Shown: piece by piece, positions 22,938 to 34,823 of the stretch | Position numbering within the stretch: position 1 is the stretch's first letter | How the letters are laid out: every line of letters begins with the position of its first letter | Program-made: the position numbers and the translations under genes | The notes under the pieces: generated by a model | Databases searched by the model: none | The model's input: the letters and a program-made list of their open reading frames with translations, nothing else | Told to the model about the DNA's origin: nothing | Assembly (NCBI GenBank): GCA_963853835.1 | Contig: OY970829.1 | Location: 2,834,446 to 2,898,445 of the forward strand | Reading direction: 5' to 3' | Source: Calendula officinalis | Taxonomy: Eukaryota > Streptophyta > Magnoliopsida > Asterales > Asteraceae | DNA length: 64,000 nt

Positions 22938-23225
22938 ATGGTGTTACTAATGTTGATGCCTCTGGTGTTGATTTGTCATCTGTTTTTTGTCTTTGGGATT
23001 CTCGTTACAAACTCTTAATGCTTATTGTTGTTGCATTATGAGTTTGAGGAGAGATGTTAGCATAATATATTTATTGAGCTCTTTTAGTTTGGGCCATGTG
23101 TTTAGCCCATTAGCTAGTTTACCCTAATTAGGTTTTCTCTATATATTGTTTGCTTTCCTTTTATTGTAATATATCATTTGATAATAATATGAAACTCTAG
23201 TCGTTATTTGTAAGTTGGTATAGGT

Positions 23226-23710
23226 CAAGGGGTTAAAAAAAAAAGATATAAGTTTTGAGTATAAATAAAATTTCTCTTTGTTGCAAATGTTTTGTTTGGG
23301 GATCCAATGTTTCATCTACCGTTTTCCTTGAAAACGTACATAATTTTTCAAATACAACTCAAAAAATCGCTTTCTAAAATGTTCACGATTTAATCGAAAA
23401 ATTCAAAACACAAATCGGTCAAATATTCAAAGTACATATCAAAAGATTTAACAAAAACTATTTGAACACCACCACATATAATAAGTCAAAAACCAGATTC
23501 AAAATTAGAAATCACCATAATAATCTTAAAATTGTATGTAGATTGCATTCTGCAACCGAACATGATGATGGAAGGAAACGAAAAATTAACAATTCTCAAC
23601 TTAAGGGATCATATTCCCTATAGTTCATTAAATCATAAATCATAAATACTATAATCATGACAAAAAATGTCATGAAAAAAACAAGAAAAAATAACGAACA
23701 TATCGTTCCA
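23226..23710. other. 3' flank of the CID-type gene
   Basis: This AT-rich sequence lies between the small copia element and the stop codon of the CID-type gene at 23711. It probably includes that gene's 3' UTR and polyadenylation region, but no signal stands out. Confidence 0.4.
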
Positions 23711-24711
23711 TTAGTTGGTTGGAACAGTGCGAACCACTCGAGACCTTACTGGCGTCTTCGAAGGACTCACCCTTCAAGATTTAAAATAATAATATATGTT
23801 AAATTCCCGATTATATAGAACTTTAAAAATAAAGTATTATCTGGTTATTTGCCAAAAACGACAATATTCTTTTTTATTTTCCTTTCCAAAATTATGTCCT
23901 ATTTAGTCAATAACTAATGAGAATTGATTTTGGTACCACAACTTTTAATAGTTCTACCACATAGTACAGATTTTACAGCTAGCTGTACAAGTATATTAAG
24001 CATATGATGTGGCACATACACTAAAAGTTGTGGTAAGAAAATCACCCCCTATAACTAATGGCCTAGTGTCTCGTCGGAATTTTTTAATTAATTCATTATT
24101 TTTAATTAAGTTATCCTTTTTCAAACAAACATTTTTTTGTAAATCATATTTTAATGACCTAAAAGGAAAGCAAATTGTATAATGACTAAGCAAAGACAGA
24201 TTTAAATATTATGTCGACATTTTAGGCAAATAACGCAAAAATATATACAGAAATTTACCTGATTGGTTGGGTTCCCAGGGTCTGGCCACAACAATCCAAT
24301 GCGATAATCGCACTCTCTGCCTGCAAATCATCCAAAATATATAATAAAATAAAAATAATAATATTAAAACTCAAAACATTTTGTTCTGGTTTCGTATCAA
24401 ATTCGAGACTCAACCAAACTCCGTTTCTACCCATTCTGTTCACATTTTGTTTCATTATGTAATTTACAATTTGTTATTGTAATTTATTTTTTCTTTGTAT
24501 TAGTATTTTATTGAATAAAATTGGTATTAGCTTCTACAGATGCTAAATGAATTTGTTGTCACTACTGAAAAAAAATATATTAGAAATTACCATGACAAAT
24601 TCAACAAAAGCAATGCGTGTTGAGTGAACATGATCGCCCAAAAGTCTGATGCGTGAAACCTTCAAAACAACTTCAACATATTTAATAACTTTAACAGAAT
24701 AAAATAAAATA

Positions 24712-24743
<32 letters not shown>

Positions 24744-26600
24744 TAATAAATAAATAATAGTAACAATAATAATGAATTGTCCTAACCTCGCCACATCTTG
24801 CTTCAAAAAAGATCTTAACATCAACTTGAGAAACCTGCTTTAAAAGAATTTATCATCTAATTAAACTATTCATCATTTAATTAAAGGGGTCATTATTAAT
24901 ATTATTAAAACTTTAACCTTTTTGTCAATATTTGTACAGTAGACTGTTCTTGCACACATCTCCTTCTCATCCTCTGACTGAATTTTTAAACAAAGAAAAA
25001 GTGGTTAATTATAAGTAAAAAATAATGGCATCTTTGTAGACCAAAAATGGTGGCAAAATCGATCAGTTTTCTTATTAACGGGTCAATTCGGGTTGGGCTA
25101 TTTATCAAACGGGCCAAAATGTCTAATTATTATATTAATTCATACCCGGGGAAGAAAAGTTGGGTTGACAGGAAGAATTGCAGTTTTTGAAGGCAAAACC
25201 TTAACTTGAGAAAATCCCAACATTATGCCACAAAGATTAAGAGCTGCTCTTGCAGAATCTGGAATCATTTATTTGGCCAAAATATTAAAAAAAATTGATA
25301 AATTTATAAAATTCAAAACTAAAATGTCTAACTTACTCTCATCAGCAAACTCCACAAATGCAAAACGGAGACGCGAATTTGGATCCCCACAAATTCGACA
25401 ATCCAAAACCTTCATTATAAAATTAATAACATAAAATATAAGACCGCAAATAAAAAATTAAACATAAATTTTTTATTTAAAATAAATTTAAAGGAAAATG
25501 TTTTACTTGTCCATAGGCGCAAAACAGAGCAGCAAGTCGTTCTTCAGTGACCTACGATTTGATTTTAAAAATGTTATATAAATAAAACAGTAAATACCGT
25601 CAGAATGTATACAACTATACACGTTTTTCTTATTGTATGTATTTTTTTTTTCAAAATTTACCTTTCGGTGTACTAAGAATGCATACAATACTAAAATGTG
25701 TATAGTTTGATATATATTTAAGTAAAGTTTCTCCTAAATATAAATCAAACGGTTTATTTTAATAAAAAAAACAAATAAGTGTGACTTATTTTTCTTACTT
25801 ACGTTATGATCGATGTCAGAAACATACACGGTTCTCTTGATGCTATCTTCTCTTTGAGCTCTAAAAACTCTCCCATTTAACCGTCTTCTGCCTTGACTAT
25901 GGTTATTTCTCCTCTAATTTAACAAATACAAATAAAAATTTACAATTTTAGAAAAGAGAAATATGTAAAGTATGTAAAAAATGACAAATTTTGTCTAAAT
26001 TATTCAAATTGTAAGATATTTATGCAAAATGTAACATAATTTAAACATCATAGTCGAAATTTCTATAAATTTGTAGCTTTGAACAGAAAATTTCAAAATT
26101 TGTCCTGCATATTGTTTGAATATAACCTAACAAACATGTAAATCAATAAAAGTACACATAGGAAATCATGTTTAACCTCAAATTAAGTGGCCAGTTGCAA
26201 TAATCTAAAGTTATAATTAGAACCACAAATTACTTAAAAAAAATTAAATTAAAATTAAAACATTATAATACAATTTAGTGAAATATTAACATACCCTGCG
26301 ATTCCCTTGAAATGCATCCCCATGAGAATTTGTATAAAAAGCAGGGGCAAAATAATTAAGGGTTATCTCATTATGATCAATTGATGCATATGAAGAAGGA
26401 AAGAATTCTTCTGCCATTGGATTCAACTTCAATTTTGAAAAAATATCAACAGAATCTTGCATTTTAATCTCTGTTTTAGAGTCAGAATCGGACCCTTTTT
26501 CACACTCAACATAATTCACTTCAGAATCCTCTGTTTTTTGTGAAGATTGATGAACAACAACATCAATTGTTGTTGTTGTTGCAGATTCACTAGCAGCCAT
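23711..26600 (-). CDS. PABP-interacting RRM protein, CID8-13 family
   Basis: Ten exons join in phase with GT-AG borders: 26295-26600, 25803-25913, 25507-25551, 25337-25409, 25146-25258, 24918-24977, 24787-24834, 24591-24659, 24259-24320, 23711-23771, giving 315 residues. Near residues 58-71 the PAM2 motif LKLNPMAEEFFPSSY binds the C-terminal domain of poly(A)-binding protein. A basic patch (QGRRRLNGR) follows near 110-117. RRM1 spans about 129-190 (VYVSDI, LRFAFVEF) and RRM2 about 227-290 (VYCTNI, TRIAFVEF), with the tail PSKTPVRSRVVRTVPTN. Arabidopsis CID8-CID13 have this order and about this length, and are thought to act in mRNA handling with PABP. The start is the ATG at 26600, with a stop-free but ATG-less stretch just before it. 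The last intron carries a MITE (23920-24050). No lesion was seen. Confidence 0.94.
23920..24050. mobile_element. 131-bp MITE in the last intron of the CID-type gene
   Basis: The ends form inverted repeats (TGATTTTGGTACCACAACTT against its near complement AAGTTGTGGTAAGAAAATCA). The perfect 10-base duplication ATAACTAATG flanks them at 23910-23919 and 24051-24060. Duplication length fits Mutator-type MITEs. The ends resemble the MITE at 27174. Confidence 0.85.
24710..24745. repeat. (AAT)n microsatellite in an intron
   Basis: About ten AAT units lie in the intron between exons 7 and 8 of the CID-type gene. Confidence 0.85.
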
Positions 26601-27160
26601 TGAACCCAAAACCCCAATTTCTCAAAAACCCAGAATAAAAAAAAGTTTTAATCAAGAAAATTGAGAGAATGAAATCAAAACAGCTTGAATTTAAAGACCC
26701 ATAAAAAAAAGATGGAAATCTATCAAGAATGGAAAAAAGATTGTATCTTTTTAATCAAGGAAGGAAAAAGATTAAATTTTTTTTATCAAGAAAATGAATT
26801 GCTGATAAATGAAGCAAACCCAAATCTCTCTTTTTACTCGTGCAGTTTTAATTATCTTAAAAAGTGGATTCTTTCTTTATGCAAAGATACCCATTTTGCA
26901 GAAACAAAATTAAATTTTAAAAAACATGAAAAATTGAAATGCAGAATTAGGGTTTAGTGAGAAATTTGATCAGTGAATGAGTTCCAAAATTGAGAGAGAG
27001 ATAGAGAGAGTTGCATCAAAGTGAGGAATGGCTAACGTACGCCTATTTTGTCCTTATGTAACAATTACTGCCTCTATTTGGTGATTTTATATCATAATTT
27101 GTTACACTTTATTTAATATAAATTTTTTTCACTTTGCTTTTATACAATAGAATAGAGAAT
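26601..27160 (-). promoter_or_regulatory. Upstream region of the CID-type gene
   Basis: This is the presumed leader and promoter of the gene starting at 26600. GAGAGAGAGATAGAGAGAG near 26990-27010 gives CT-rich sequence on the gene's strand, common near plant transcription starts. I could not fix a TATA box or start site. Confidence 0.35.
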
Positions 27161-27173
27161 AATAATAATTATA

Positions 27174-27303
27174 GGGTAGTGATTTTGAGACCACATAAAT
27201 TACTTTAAATATCAAAATCACTGATTAGTACTTGTACAATATATTTTAAATGTTGTACAGTGTGGTAGATGAAGTAATTTTTATGATCCCAAAATCACTA
27301 TCC
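27174..27303. mobile_element. 130-bp MITE with 9-bp TSD
   Basis: The termini GGGTAGTGATTTTGAGA and TCCCAAAATCACTATCC are inverted repeats. The perfect duplication ATAATTATA lies at 27165-27173 and 27304-27312. A 9-base duplication is the Mutator-type signature. Confidence 0.88.
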
Positions 27304-27312
27304 ATAATTATA

Positions 27313-28690
27313 CTTTTTTTAACCGCATCAAATTTACTTCAATTTATTCATTAGTGCAACCATTAACTTTGAAGATGATTTATTGAAACAGGTCATCTAC
27401 CCCTTTGTTGACAAAAAAAATAAATACGTACCTTTTTTTTGACAGACAATGAATTATACAGCTTTATTTAGGCAAAAACAAATTATTTTACCCAATTTAG
27501 TACGAGAATCTTTTCTTAAATGTCCCTTTCTCATAAAATTTTCCTTAAATAAACTTAGCTTTTCATTCATATTAAAAAGTTGAATTTAATACACACGAAT
27601 TACATTAATTGAATGCATTTTCATATATTAATTTGAAAGTATAAGTTATTTAGCATTTCTTAACATATGTTCTTGAGGTATTATTAGATCCCAATTCAAG
27701 CAATTATGATGATTATCTAGAAAGACTATAGAGAGATTGTTAATGGGTATTTTAAGAGGCGTGTTAATAAGTAGGGGCGAACATTTGAGCCAGAAAAATC
27801 GAACCGAACCGAAATTAAACCGAACCGAAACCGATAACATATTATCGGTTCGGTTTCGGTTTTGAAAATTCATTGTTTTCGGTTTCGGTTCTATCGGTTT
27901 CGGTTCAATCTTGGGATAAGGATGAGCATTTTGCCTAAAAACATGCACATGTGCTACAATATTCAAAGTACAACAACAACGATACTCAATCTCGCTAAGG
28001 AAATAATTCAATAGTTTATAGCTCTATTGACTAATCATTCAATAACAACAATACATTTATTTAGAGGTAGAAAAACTATTTATATGAAAATATCCAGTAA
28101 AAAGTACGGGTAAAAGTATACGTGTGTAAATGATATATATGCATGTCTTTAAAACAAATTCGTGCAATTCTATAAATATTGCTTGAATATTAGATTAAAC
28201 AACTTTTGGCAACTACTCTCGTAAATATGTTGACATGTTGATCGAATTTATTCTCAAATCTGAGTTGATGAATTGTTGTTGGCGGTGGCTACAAATTGAT
28301 GCGCATGCTCTACCGCCGAACCTAAAAAAGAATACTGAAAAGGGGAATATAATACTATAATAATTTAGTTACCAGAACCCTTTTGGGAGTCTGACAAAAG
28401 AAAATTTTAAATAAAAAAAGACTATTAAACTAAATACATTTTTTTTATTAAGAGACAATGAATATAACAAAGCGCAATTGAAGTCAAAAAGCTCATAAGC
28501 AAATACATATATTAGGGGGAATCATATTCTTTGTTTTATTGGTTGATTTGTACATTTTTTTACTATAATTTATTGTTATAATTGTATATGAAAGCGCAAT
28601 TGAGGTCAAAAAGCTCATAAACAGATACAATTGATTAGTTGTTTTGTCAAAGAACTCAAAAACGGATATATAAGTATTTAGAGTTAAGTA
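27313..28690. other. Intergenic with CGGTTCGG-type repeat
   Basis: No gene is seen. 27795-27910 holds many AACCGAA / TTCGGTT motifs that fold around TTATCGG/CCGATAA, like the degenerate repeat near 20705-20955. The rest is AT-rich. Confidence 0.45.
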
Positions 28691-28830
28691 ATCAGTATCT
28701 CCCTTATTAGTTGGGTTGGTTAGAGTCACTTGCTAATAACATGGAGGTCACATGTTCGAAATATCTTCTGAAGTAACAAATGTCTTCGCTAAAAATATGC
28801 GGCTAATTTGGTAAGGTTCCAAACCAATAT
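28690..28830 (+). mobile_element. tRNA-derived SINE-like element
   Basis: TTAGTTGGGTTGGTTAGAG resembles a polymerase III A box, and CACATGTTCGAAATATC about 35 bases on resembles a B box. The spacing fits a tRNA-like SINE head. It is not a tRNA gene: the cloverleaf arms do not close. Ends are unclear. Confidence 0.5.
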
Positions 28831-29029
28831 ATATAATAAAAAAACGATAAAAAATAAAAATAAAGATAGAAGAATAGATAATCAAACATCAACAACTTTT
28901 ACACTGGATTTAGTCTATTTATTATGATTTAAAATATATTAAAATTATAAATTGAATTTGTAATATTGATCAGTTTTGGAACTTTTGGTAAATACTTTTT
29001 GGTTTATTAATTTATATTACATGTACTTC

Positions 29030-29391
29030 TATAATATTTTGAATTTAAAATTTGATCACATGATTTGATATCTAAATGTTTGTTTAATATAAATTTTTTA
29101 TCACATTTGATGTTTTAGTACAATCACATGTGATTCAGTATGCAATTACATGCGATTCAGTATACAGTCACATTATGTGTTATTAATGAAAAAAATAATT
29201 TTAAATATAAAAAAATTTAAAAAATAATTCTAAAATAAAAAAATGAAAAAATAATAACCAAAATACTCTCCATGTATAAAATATGTGATTAATCTTGACC
29301 ACTACTTATAATTAATCAATTGTTGAGATTTGTCCCTTGAAAATTCATAAAAATCAAGGACTTCCTTGAATACAACCCTAGTCTGAATATA
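29030..29391. mobile_element. Right half of the long-arm MITE family
   Basis: This repeats the right two thirds of the MITE at 17660-18205, including the ATCACATGTGATT palindromes and the arm ATTAATCTTGACCACTACTT...GAGATTTGTCCCTTGA...CCTTGAATACAACCCTAG. The left arm is not found. Confidence 0.6.
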
Positions 29392-29916
29392 TATGTTATA
29401 TTTGTCAATTGATATGTATCTCATTAGATGTTTGTTCATTAAATTAGAATGTATAATTAGAGAAGAGCGTACAAATGAGATAAGATTTTAAAAAACATAA
29501 AACGTGATGTGGCGATACTATAAAACCTCAAGACATAAGAGTCATGGTAAGCCATGATTCAATGTGTAATTTAAAGCGCGACGTGACGACACTCCATGAT
29601 CTCATGCCATTCTAGAAAATTTTTAAAGATTACCTACTCCTCATATTTGGCCTCTTTCCACTATGTCAATTTTAATTTGTGGGACAGCTCTTTATGAGAG
29701 ATGACAATGGCAAAATTTACTTCTAAACGGGTCGGGTTTTTGTTGTTACATTTCAAATGGTTGAATGAAAGAATCTTAAAAGAAATGGTTAAAAAGGTTG
29801 GAAGTCCCAATTGTACTGCATAACGACCCCTAAATTGTTTTACGAAGGTTTAGTTTATATTATTCTACTCATAGTTAATCTCTCAACCAAACTAATAATA
29901 TGATCCTTCTTGTTCG
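29392..29916. other. Intergenic, no gene recognised
   Basis: No convincing frame, terminal repeats or RNA gene was seen between the half MITE and the decayed LINE. Confidence 0.4.
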
Positions 29917-30704
29917 GTGGCAAACAGATTTGTGAATAATAGTTGTGTTTGGTCTTGGTGTCGGAATTTAAGAGGTGGAAGAGAATCGAACCATCTAGCT
30001 CAGATTCGGGATATGATTGCTGGGTTCGAGTGCTCGGATGCTTCGGACAAATGGTGGTGGGACATTGGTAATAGCGGGATTTTTGAAGTGAAATTTACTT
30101 GAATGTGGCTTAATAATTTGTTGCTTCCAAAGTAATATCTTATATACACGCTGGAACGTTTTAGTGCCCCCGAAAAGTTAATATTTTATATTGGAAGATA
30201 AATTTAAACCGTATTCCTACTAAATTAAATCTCATTTTGCGTGGAATTCATTTAGAGGATATATATGGTATGGTGTATGTGGTTTCGAAATTGAAGATGT
30301 GGATCATGTGTTTTGGAATTGTGAAGTCACGAAAAGTGTTTAGTACGCGATCAGTAATTGGTTAGGTGTTGGATACAAATGTAGAAGGGCTCAATGAGTT
30401 GATGGCATCTTTGGATTCAAATGCTAGAAGTAAAAAAGTCAAATTGATTATGGAAGCGATATGTCTAATTGTTATATGGATCATTTGGCGTTTTAGGAAT
30501 AGGATCGCTTTTAACAATAAAGACAATCGGAAAGAATTTCTTCTTGATTCTATAAAAGAACTAGCTTATAAATGGATTTGTAATCGTAGTAGTAAATTCA
30601 AAGTTAGTTTGACTAAATAACTTATTTTTCCTTATAATTGTTAGTTCTTTGTTCTAGCGTCTCACTAGTTTCTTTTTTATATATGAAAGTTGTTTCCAAA
30701 AAAA
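29917..30704 (+). mobile_element. Decayed LINE 3' fragment
   Basis: Pieces of the LINE C-terminal region can be read in shifting frames: KWWWDIGNSGIFEV near 30045-30095, NRIPTKLNLILRGIHLE near 30205-30260, CGFEIEDVDHVFWNCE near 30280-30325, and a tail VIWIIWRFRNRIAFNNK near 30470-30525. It ends near an A run at 30697-30704. Several stops and shifts show it is old. Confidence 0.72.
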
Positions 30705-30839
30705 ATATGTACAAATAAAAATAGATCAAAAAATGTTTGCAAGTGAACTCAATCCAATTTAGTCAATCGTTTTCAAACTAGACTTAAAAGATGTTCAACC
30801 TGAACCCAAATTTACGATGTGGCTACCTTCCACATCTAC

Positions 30840-31000
30840 AATTTGTCATAGCCCAATTGGTAAGATATGAAGGCGACTTATAACATATCAGATCGGTCCT
30901 GGAGGCTGGGTTCAATGGAGCCGGTCGGAGTTGCCGGTTTCAACTTTTTTGTAACATCAATTTTATCTATGTTTTACTTTTACCGTTGTACTTTTTCACA
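30840..31000 (+). mobile_element. SINE-like sequence with A and B boxes
   Basis: TAGCCCAATTGG fits the A-box consensus exactly, and GGTTCAATGGA about 50 bases later resembles a B box. No clear A tail or target duplication was found, so ends are approximate. Confidence 0.4.
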
Positions 31001-32663
31001 AGCAAAATTATGTGGACTTGGTAGTTACATTTATTTAGATGACGTCACTCAATTATCTGTGTGTGCAGAATGTGAGTTTTTTTATGAGGAATCTTTAAGT
31101 GGAGCATGGTACAAATAGTATTGTTAACTCTCATTGCATTCTGAAATTACTATTTTTTTGTGCTTTCATGTAGACCAAAAAATTCAAAAGGCCCAAAATT
31201 AAATGAGTTGATACGATAGAAGTGGGCTTTTTAAATTTAGTTATTGAGCCCAGTAATGTGGCTAACTATGTTATGGCCCAAAACATGTACTTCCTTGGAT
31301 GAAAATAAGCCGGGTTATTTTATTAATAACTTTTTAGATAATGGAGATATGTAATATATTTCCAAACCGAAAACTAAATATTGGATACTCATACTATGTG
31401 AAACCTAATAATAGAAAATGGAGCCCAACAAATTGAAGAGGATGAGTATTAATGGCATGAGTATGTCAGGTGAATATGAGTTAGTGTATAAGCTGACGTG
31501 ATGCTGGTAAAACTAATGGTGTCAGTTGTATCACTATTGGCACCAATCTTATATATTTAAAGATAAACCTTAAATCTTCCTAAGATCCTAATTAATCTTT
31601 GTTTTTTGTTAAATGCTTGTCAAGAGGGTTGTAAATGGGCCTAATTAGTAAGAGTGTAAGACGTGATATTTCTCAACTAAAAATACCATTTGTATTTATT
31701 TATGTACGTGCTTATCCATTTTATCATGATAAGTGTCCAAATAAATAGATGATATGAACAAATAGAACTAATAGATTACACATGTCAAATTTAGAAGTGA
31801 ATAAATAAATAAGCACAAATAGTAACACAAATAATACCATTTATCAAAAAATAAATGATAAAATATAACTTAAGCATGAAAGAAATGGCGACTGATAAGA
31901 ATTTCTAGATATTAGGTTTACTAGAAATATCAGGTGTATCGACATTCCATAGAGGGAGGTATACGTGTTATAAAATGGTTGGTTAAATCATTATGACTTA
32001 AAAATTTTCACAAGATTTTGGTGGGTCCCACGCGTTTCTAATTAGTGGACTACTAATCTTGTTATCCAAGTACCACGTTTCATGTTGATCGACCGTTAAT
32101 TCATTCGTCGAATCATTTTACACCGTCCGATGAGAACCTGTCGCCATAAAAAGCAAGACTTGATATAGTTCCACTGACAATAAAAACATTCTTATAACGG
32201 TATGACGCGTGTTCAAAGCTTGGTAGGGTCAGATTAGTCTTTTCATTAATCCACAAACACACTTTGACGAAAATACATTTCACGTGGTCTTTTAAAATAA
32301 GTTTTTTTTACAGGTAGAGGGGAAAATCACTTTTTATCACACCTCAAAAGGAAAAATATAAATTAAAACACTAACAAGGAGTTAGCGAAATACAATATCA
32401 CAAAAGTAAATTACAACGATAAAATATGATAAAAGCACTACATAGACTACGAAATATTATTATAGTTAGTCCTATATTTCATGATGTCATCCAAGTAAAC
32501 ACCGTTGATTGAAGCTTCTCTAAAATTCTTAAACTTAAAAGATTATTGATATTGAAGATCAAGTTATTTCTAACTTTCTATATAAATCATATTAACAATC
32601 CCTTGAAGAAGTTATTTACTTCTCATGGATTTGCCCGCCTCAATGACTTTGAAGACAATATCA
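31001..32663. other. Intergenic, no gene recognised
   Basis: This AT-rich stretch has no frame with a known domain. Short open frames here show no family likeness. Confidence 0.45.
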
Positions 32664-32672
32664 TATATAATA

Positions 32673-33131
32673 GAGTAAATTATACGGATAGTCCTTTAAG
32701 TTTATAGCAAATTTCACAAATGGTCATTTAGTTTAAAAGAATATACTGATGGTCCTTAATTCTGAAAGATTTTTCACCAATGGTCCTTTACACTAACTGA
32801 TGTTAATTTTTTCTGTTAACTTACCCCATGTTCAATACACATGAGGTAAAAAGGTCATTTTTCATTTCTTTTCTTTTTATTCTTAAACTAAAAACTTTTA
32901 TTTAAGATAAAAAAAATTAATTTAAGAATGAAAAGAAATTAAAAATGGTTTTTTTACCCTCACGTGCATTGCACATGGGGTGAGTTAACAGAATAAACTA
33001 ACGGTAGTTAGTGTAAATGACAATCGGTGAAAAACCCTTCAGAATTAAGGACCATCGGTGTAATTTTTGAAACTAAAAGGTTATTGGTGAAATTTGCTAT
33101 AAACTTAAAGGACCATCCGTGTAATTTACTC
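32673..33131. mobile_element. 459-bp MITE with long inverted ends and 9-bp TSD
   Basis: The left end GAGTAAATTATACGGATAGT and the right end, read inverted, agree at nearly every base over more than 45 bases. Inner parts such as TTTTTCACC and ACATGNGGT also pair, so most of the element can fold back. The exact duplication TATATAATA lies at 32664-32672 and 33132-33140. Confidence 0.9.
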
Positions 33132-33342
33132 TATATAATATAATATAATATTATAATATAGATATGCTTTAATATACACTAGACTTTAAAACGTATATAA
33201 TATTATAAGAGAAGTAATTCATGTGAGATCCCATAATTTTATTATCTATCCATTTTGAGTAATGAAATGGCTTTCTAGCATATATTTCTACATATCTTCT
33301 TACTCATTAGATCAATATATTTGTTAAAATAAAAAAATAATA

Positions 33343-33510
33343 GGGTTTTAATAATGACATCTCTTAGTGTTGTCATTAGACGCATAAAAGTTATACATTA
33401 ATTAATGGGGGAGAAGTAGTTCCTAAGATTCAGTAGGTAGTTATAGATTGATGTACAAGTATTTCATGCATGTCTAATTAAAGCCCTTAGGGCTGTCATT
33501 ATCAAAACCC
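33343..33510. mobile_element. 168-bp MITE with 9-bp TSD AAAATAATA
   Basis: The ends GGGTTTTAATAATGACA and TGTCATTATCAAAACCC are inverted repeats. AAAATAATA flanks both sides (33334-33342 and 33511-33519). A second member is at 63784-63963. Confidence 0.9.
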
Positions 33511-33519
33511 AAAATAATA

Positions 33520-34823
33520 TTAGGAGAGAAAATTAATAAATTACACATGTTATTTTATCAATAAGTAGGAAAATAAGTATAAACAAATAATATAAATAAA
33601 TATTATTTCTCATCCATTTTTACTTTGTATAGTTTTCTATCACATTATTGTGTCCTCTCTGACTTTCTGTCGTATCAATTATCTTTTGTTTAGATAAAAA
33701 CAAAACTTTCAACTATAATGAAAATTTAGTTATATATTCCTCCAATTGCGCATGACCTTTCAACTCATTCGAACCCACCACCTTTTCTCTTGTCAACATT
33801 CACTTTTTAGATATTTTCGTTACATTATTGTCTCGTTTGTTCATTTGCGTCTTTTCCATAAATAAGAAGGCGTAGTTAGTTAAAAAGATAATGAAAACAA
33901 CATCGTTTTGGATAACATTTGCTATTATAAAGAAAAGCAAATGATGTTATAGAACAACCAACAACCGTAACTTATGATCGTATCAGTTAGTGACAGCTCA
34001 TCTCATATGTATAGTGAATTACAAAGCTTAAACGATAAAAAATCTTCAGTTATAAGATATTGTTGAAGTCTGAATGTACGTAGGTCCAATGGTATGTTTG
34101 GAAAATCTTATATAAGGGTTTATTAACTTACATAATTTGACTTAACATATATTTGTAACGTTAATTAAACTTATATAAGCTAATGAACTTATAAACTTTT
34201 ATATATGCTTTTCCAAACATGCCCCTAATAATAGTGATTACAGTAGCTAGGGTTTAATGTAACACTACTTCAAAAAGTTGATACATAAGACTTGTGCTAA
34301 TGACAGTTTTCTTCGGTTCGTCGGATAACTGACATCGTTGGCACACCAATTACCTTGCTACATAGGGTTGCGTTTTTTCTTCAATCTCTTTGGTTAACTG
34401 AAAAAGGGGAGAAGAGAAGGAGGGAGGGAAAGAGGGGGGGGGGGGGGGGGGGGGGGGGAGTGGTGGTGGTTAACATGATTACAAACTTAAAAATTATGCA
34501 ACATATTTTGTACTTTGCCTAAAATGATAGGAAGTAAAGATATGTCGTTGGAAGATGTGTGTCAGTTAGTGTGCTAGTTTAGAAGTGGTGAGTTGTGACT
34601 GATATGGTAAACTGAAAAAAGAAAGGAAGAACAAAAAACTAAGATTTAGGGGTGTTAATGAGTCAAGCTTTTAACGGTCTAGGAGTATGTGTTATATGTT
34701 AAAAAAAGGAAGATTTTTATACCACATATTTTAATGCATGTATCATAATAATTATTTTATATGTTTGTACAGTTAGCAGATTTATTTATACATTATGATG
34801 AATGCATCAAAAAGTATAGTGTG
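33520..34823. other. Intergenic with a MITE-like repeat and a G25 run
   Basis: No gene is seen. 34091-34225 has inverted ends GGTATGTTTGGAAAA / TTTTCCAAACATGCCCC and is a probable hAT-type MITE without a clear duplication. 34434-34458 is an uninterrupted run of 25 G after purine-rich sequence. 34651-34675 resembles the end of the CGAGCT-rich MITE at 46973. Confidence 0.55.
34434..34458 (+). repeat. Poly(G) run of 25
   Basis: Twenty-five G in a row are preceded by a GA-rich purine tract. Long G runs are prone to sequencing and assembly error, so the exact length is uncertain. Confidence 0.85.

Larger units (their letters stand above)
21227..23220 (+). mobile_element. Small Ty1/copia derivative, gag only, 170-bp LTRs
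   Basis: LTRs at 21227-21396 and 23055-23220 begin TGTTAGCATAATA and share almost all of their sequence. TGGTATCAGAGC (initiator tRNA-Met primer site) follows the 5' LTR at 21397-21408, and a purine run GAGGAGAGA precedes the 3' LTR. The flanks carry TAGGT at 21222-21226 and 23221-23225. The last four bases of the 3' LTR differ from the 5' LTR (GGTA against AACA), so the end has decayed. No pol is present. It is a deletion derivative or gag-only non-autonomous element. Confidence 0.82.

Noticed and set aside
26685..26957. A 90-codon plus-strand frame upstream of the CID-type gene
   Set aside because: It is Lys/Asn-rich as expected from AT-rich leader and promoter DNA, has no domain and overlaps the likely promoter of the opposite gene.
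28690..30900. Possible tRNA genes at the A/B-box sequences
   Set aside because: The boxes are present, but acceptor, anticodon and T arms do not pair; SINE heads explain them better.
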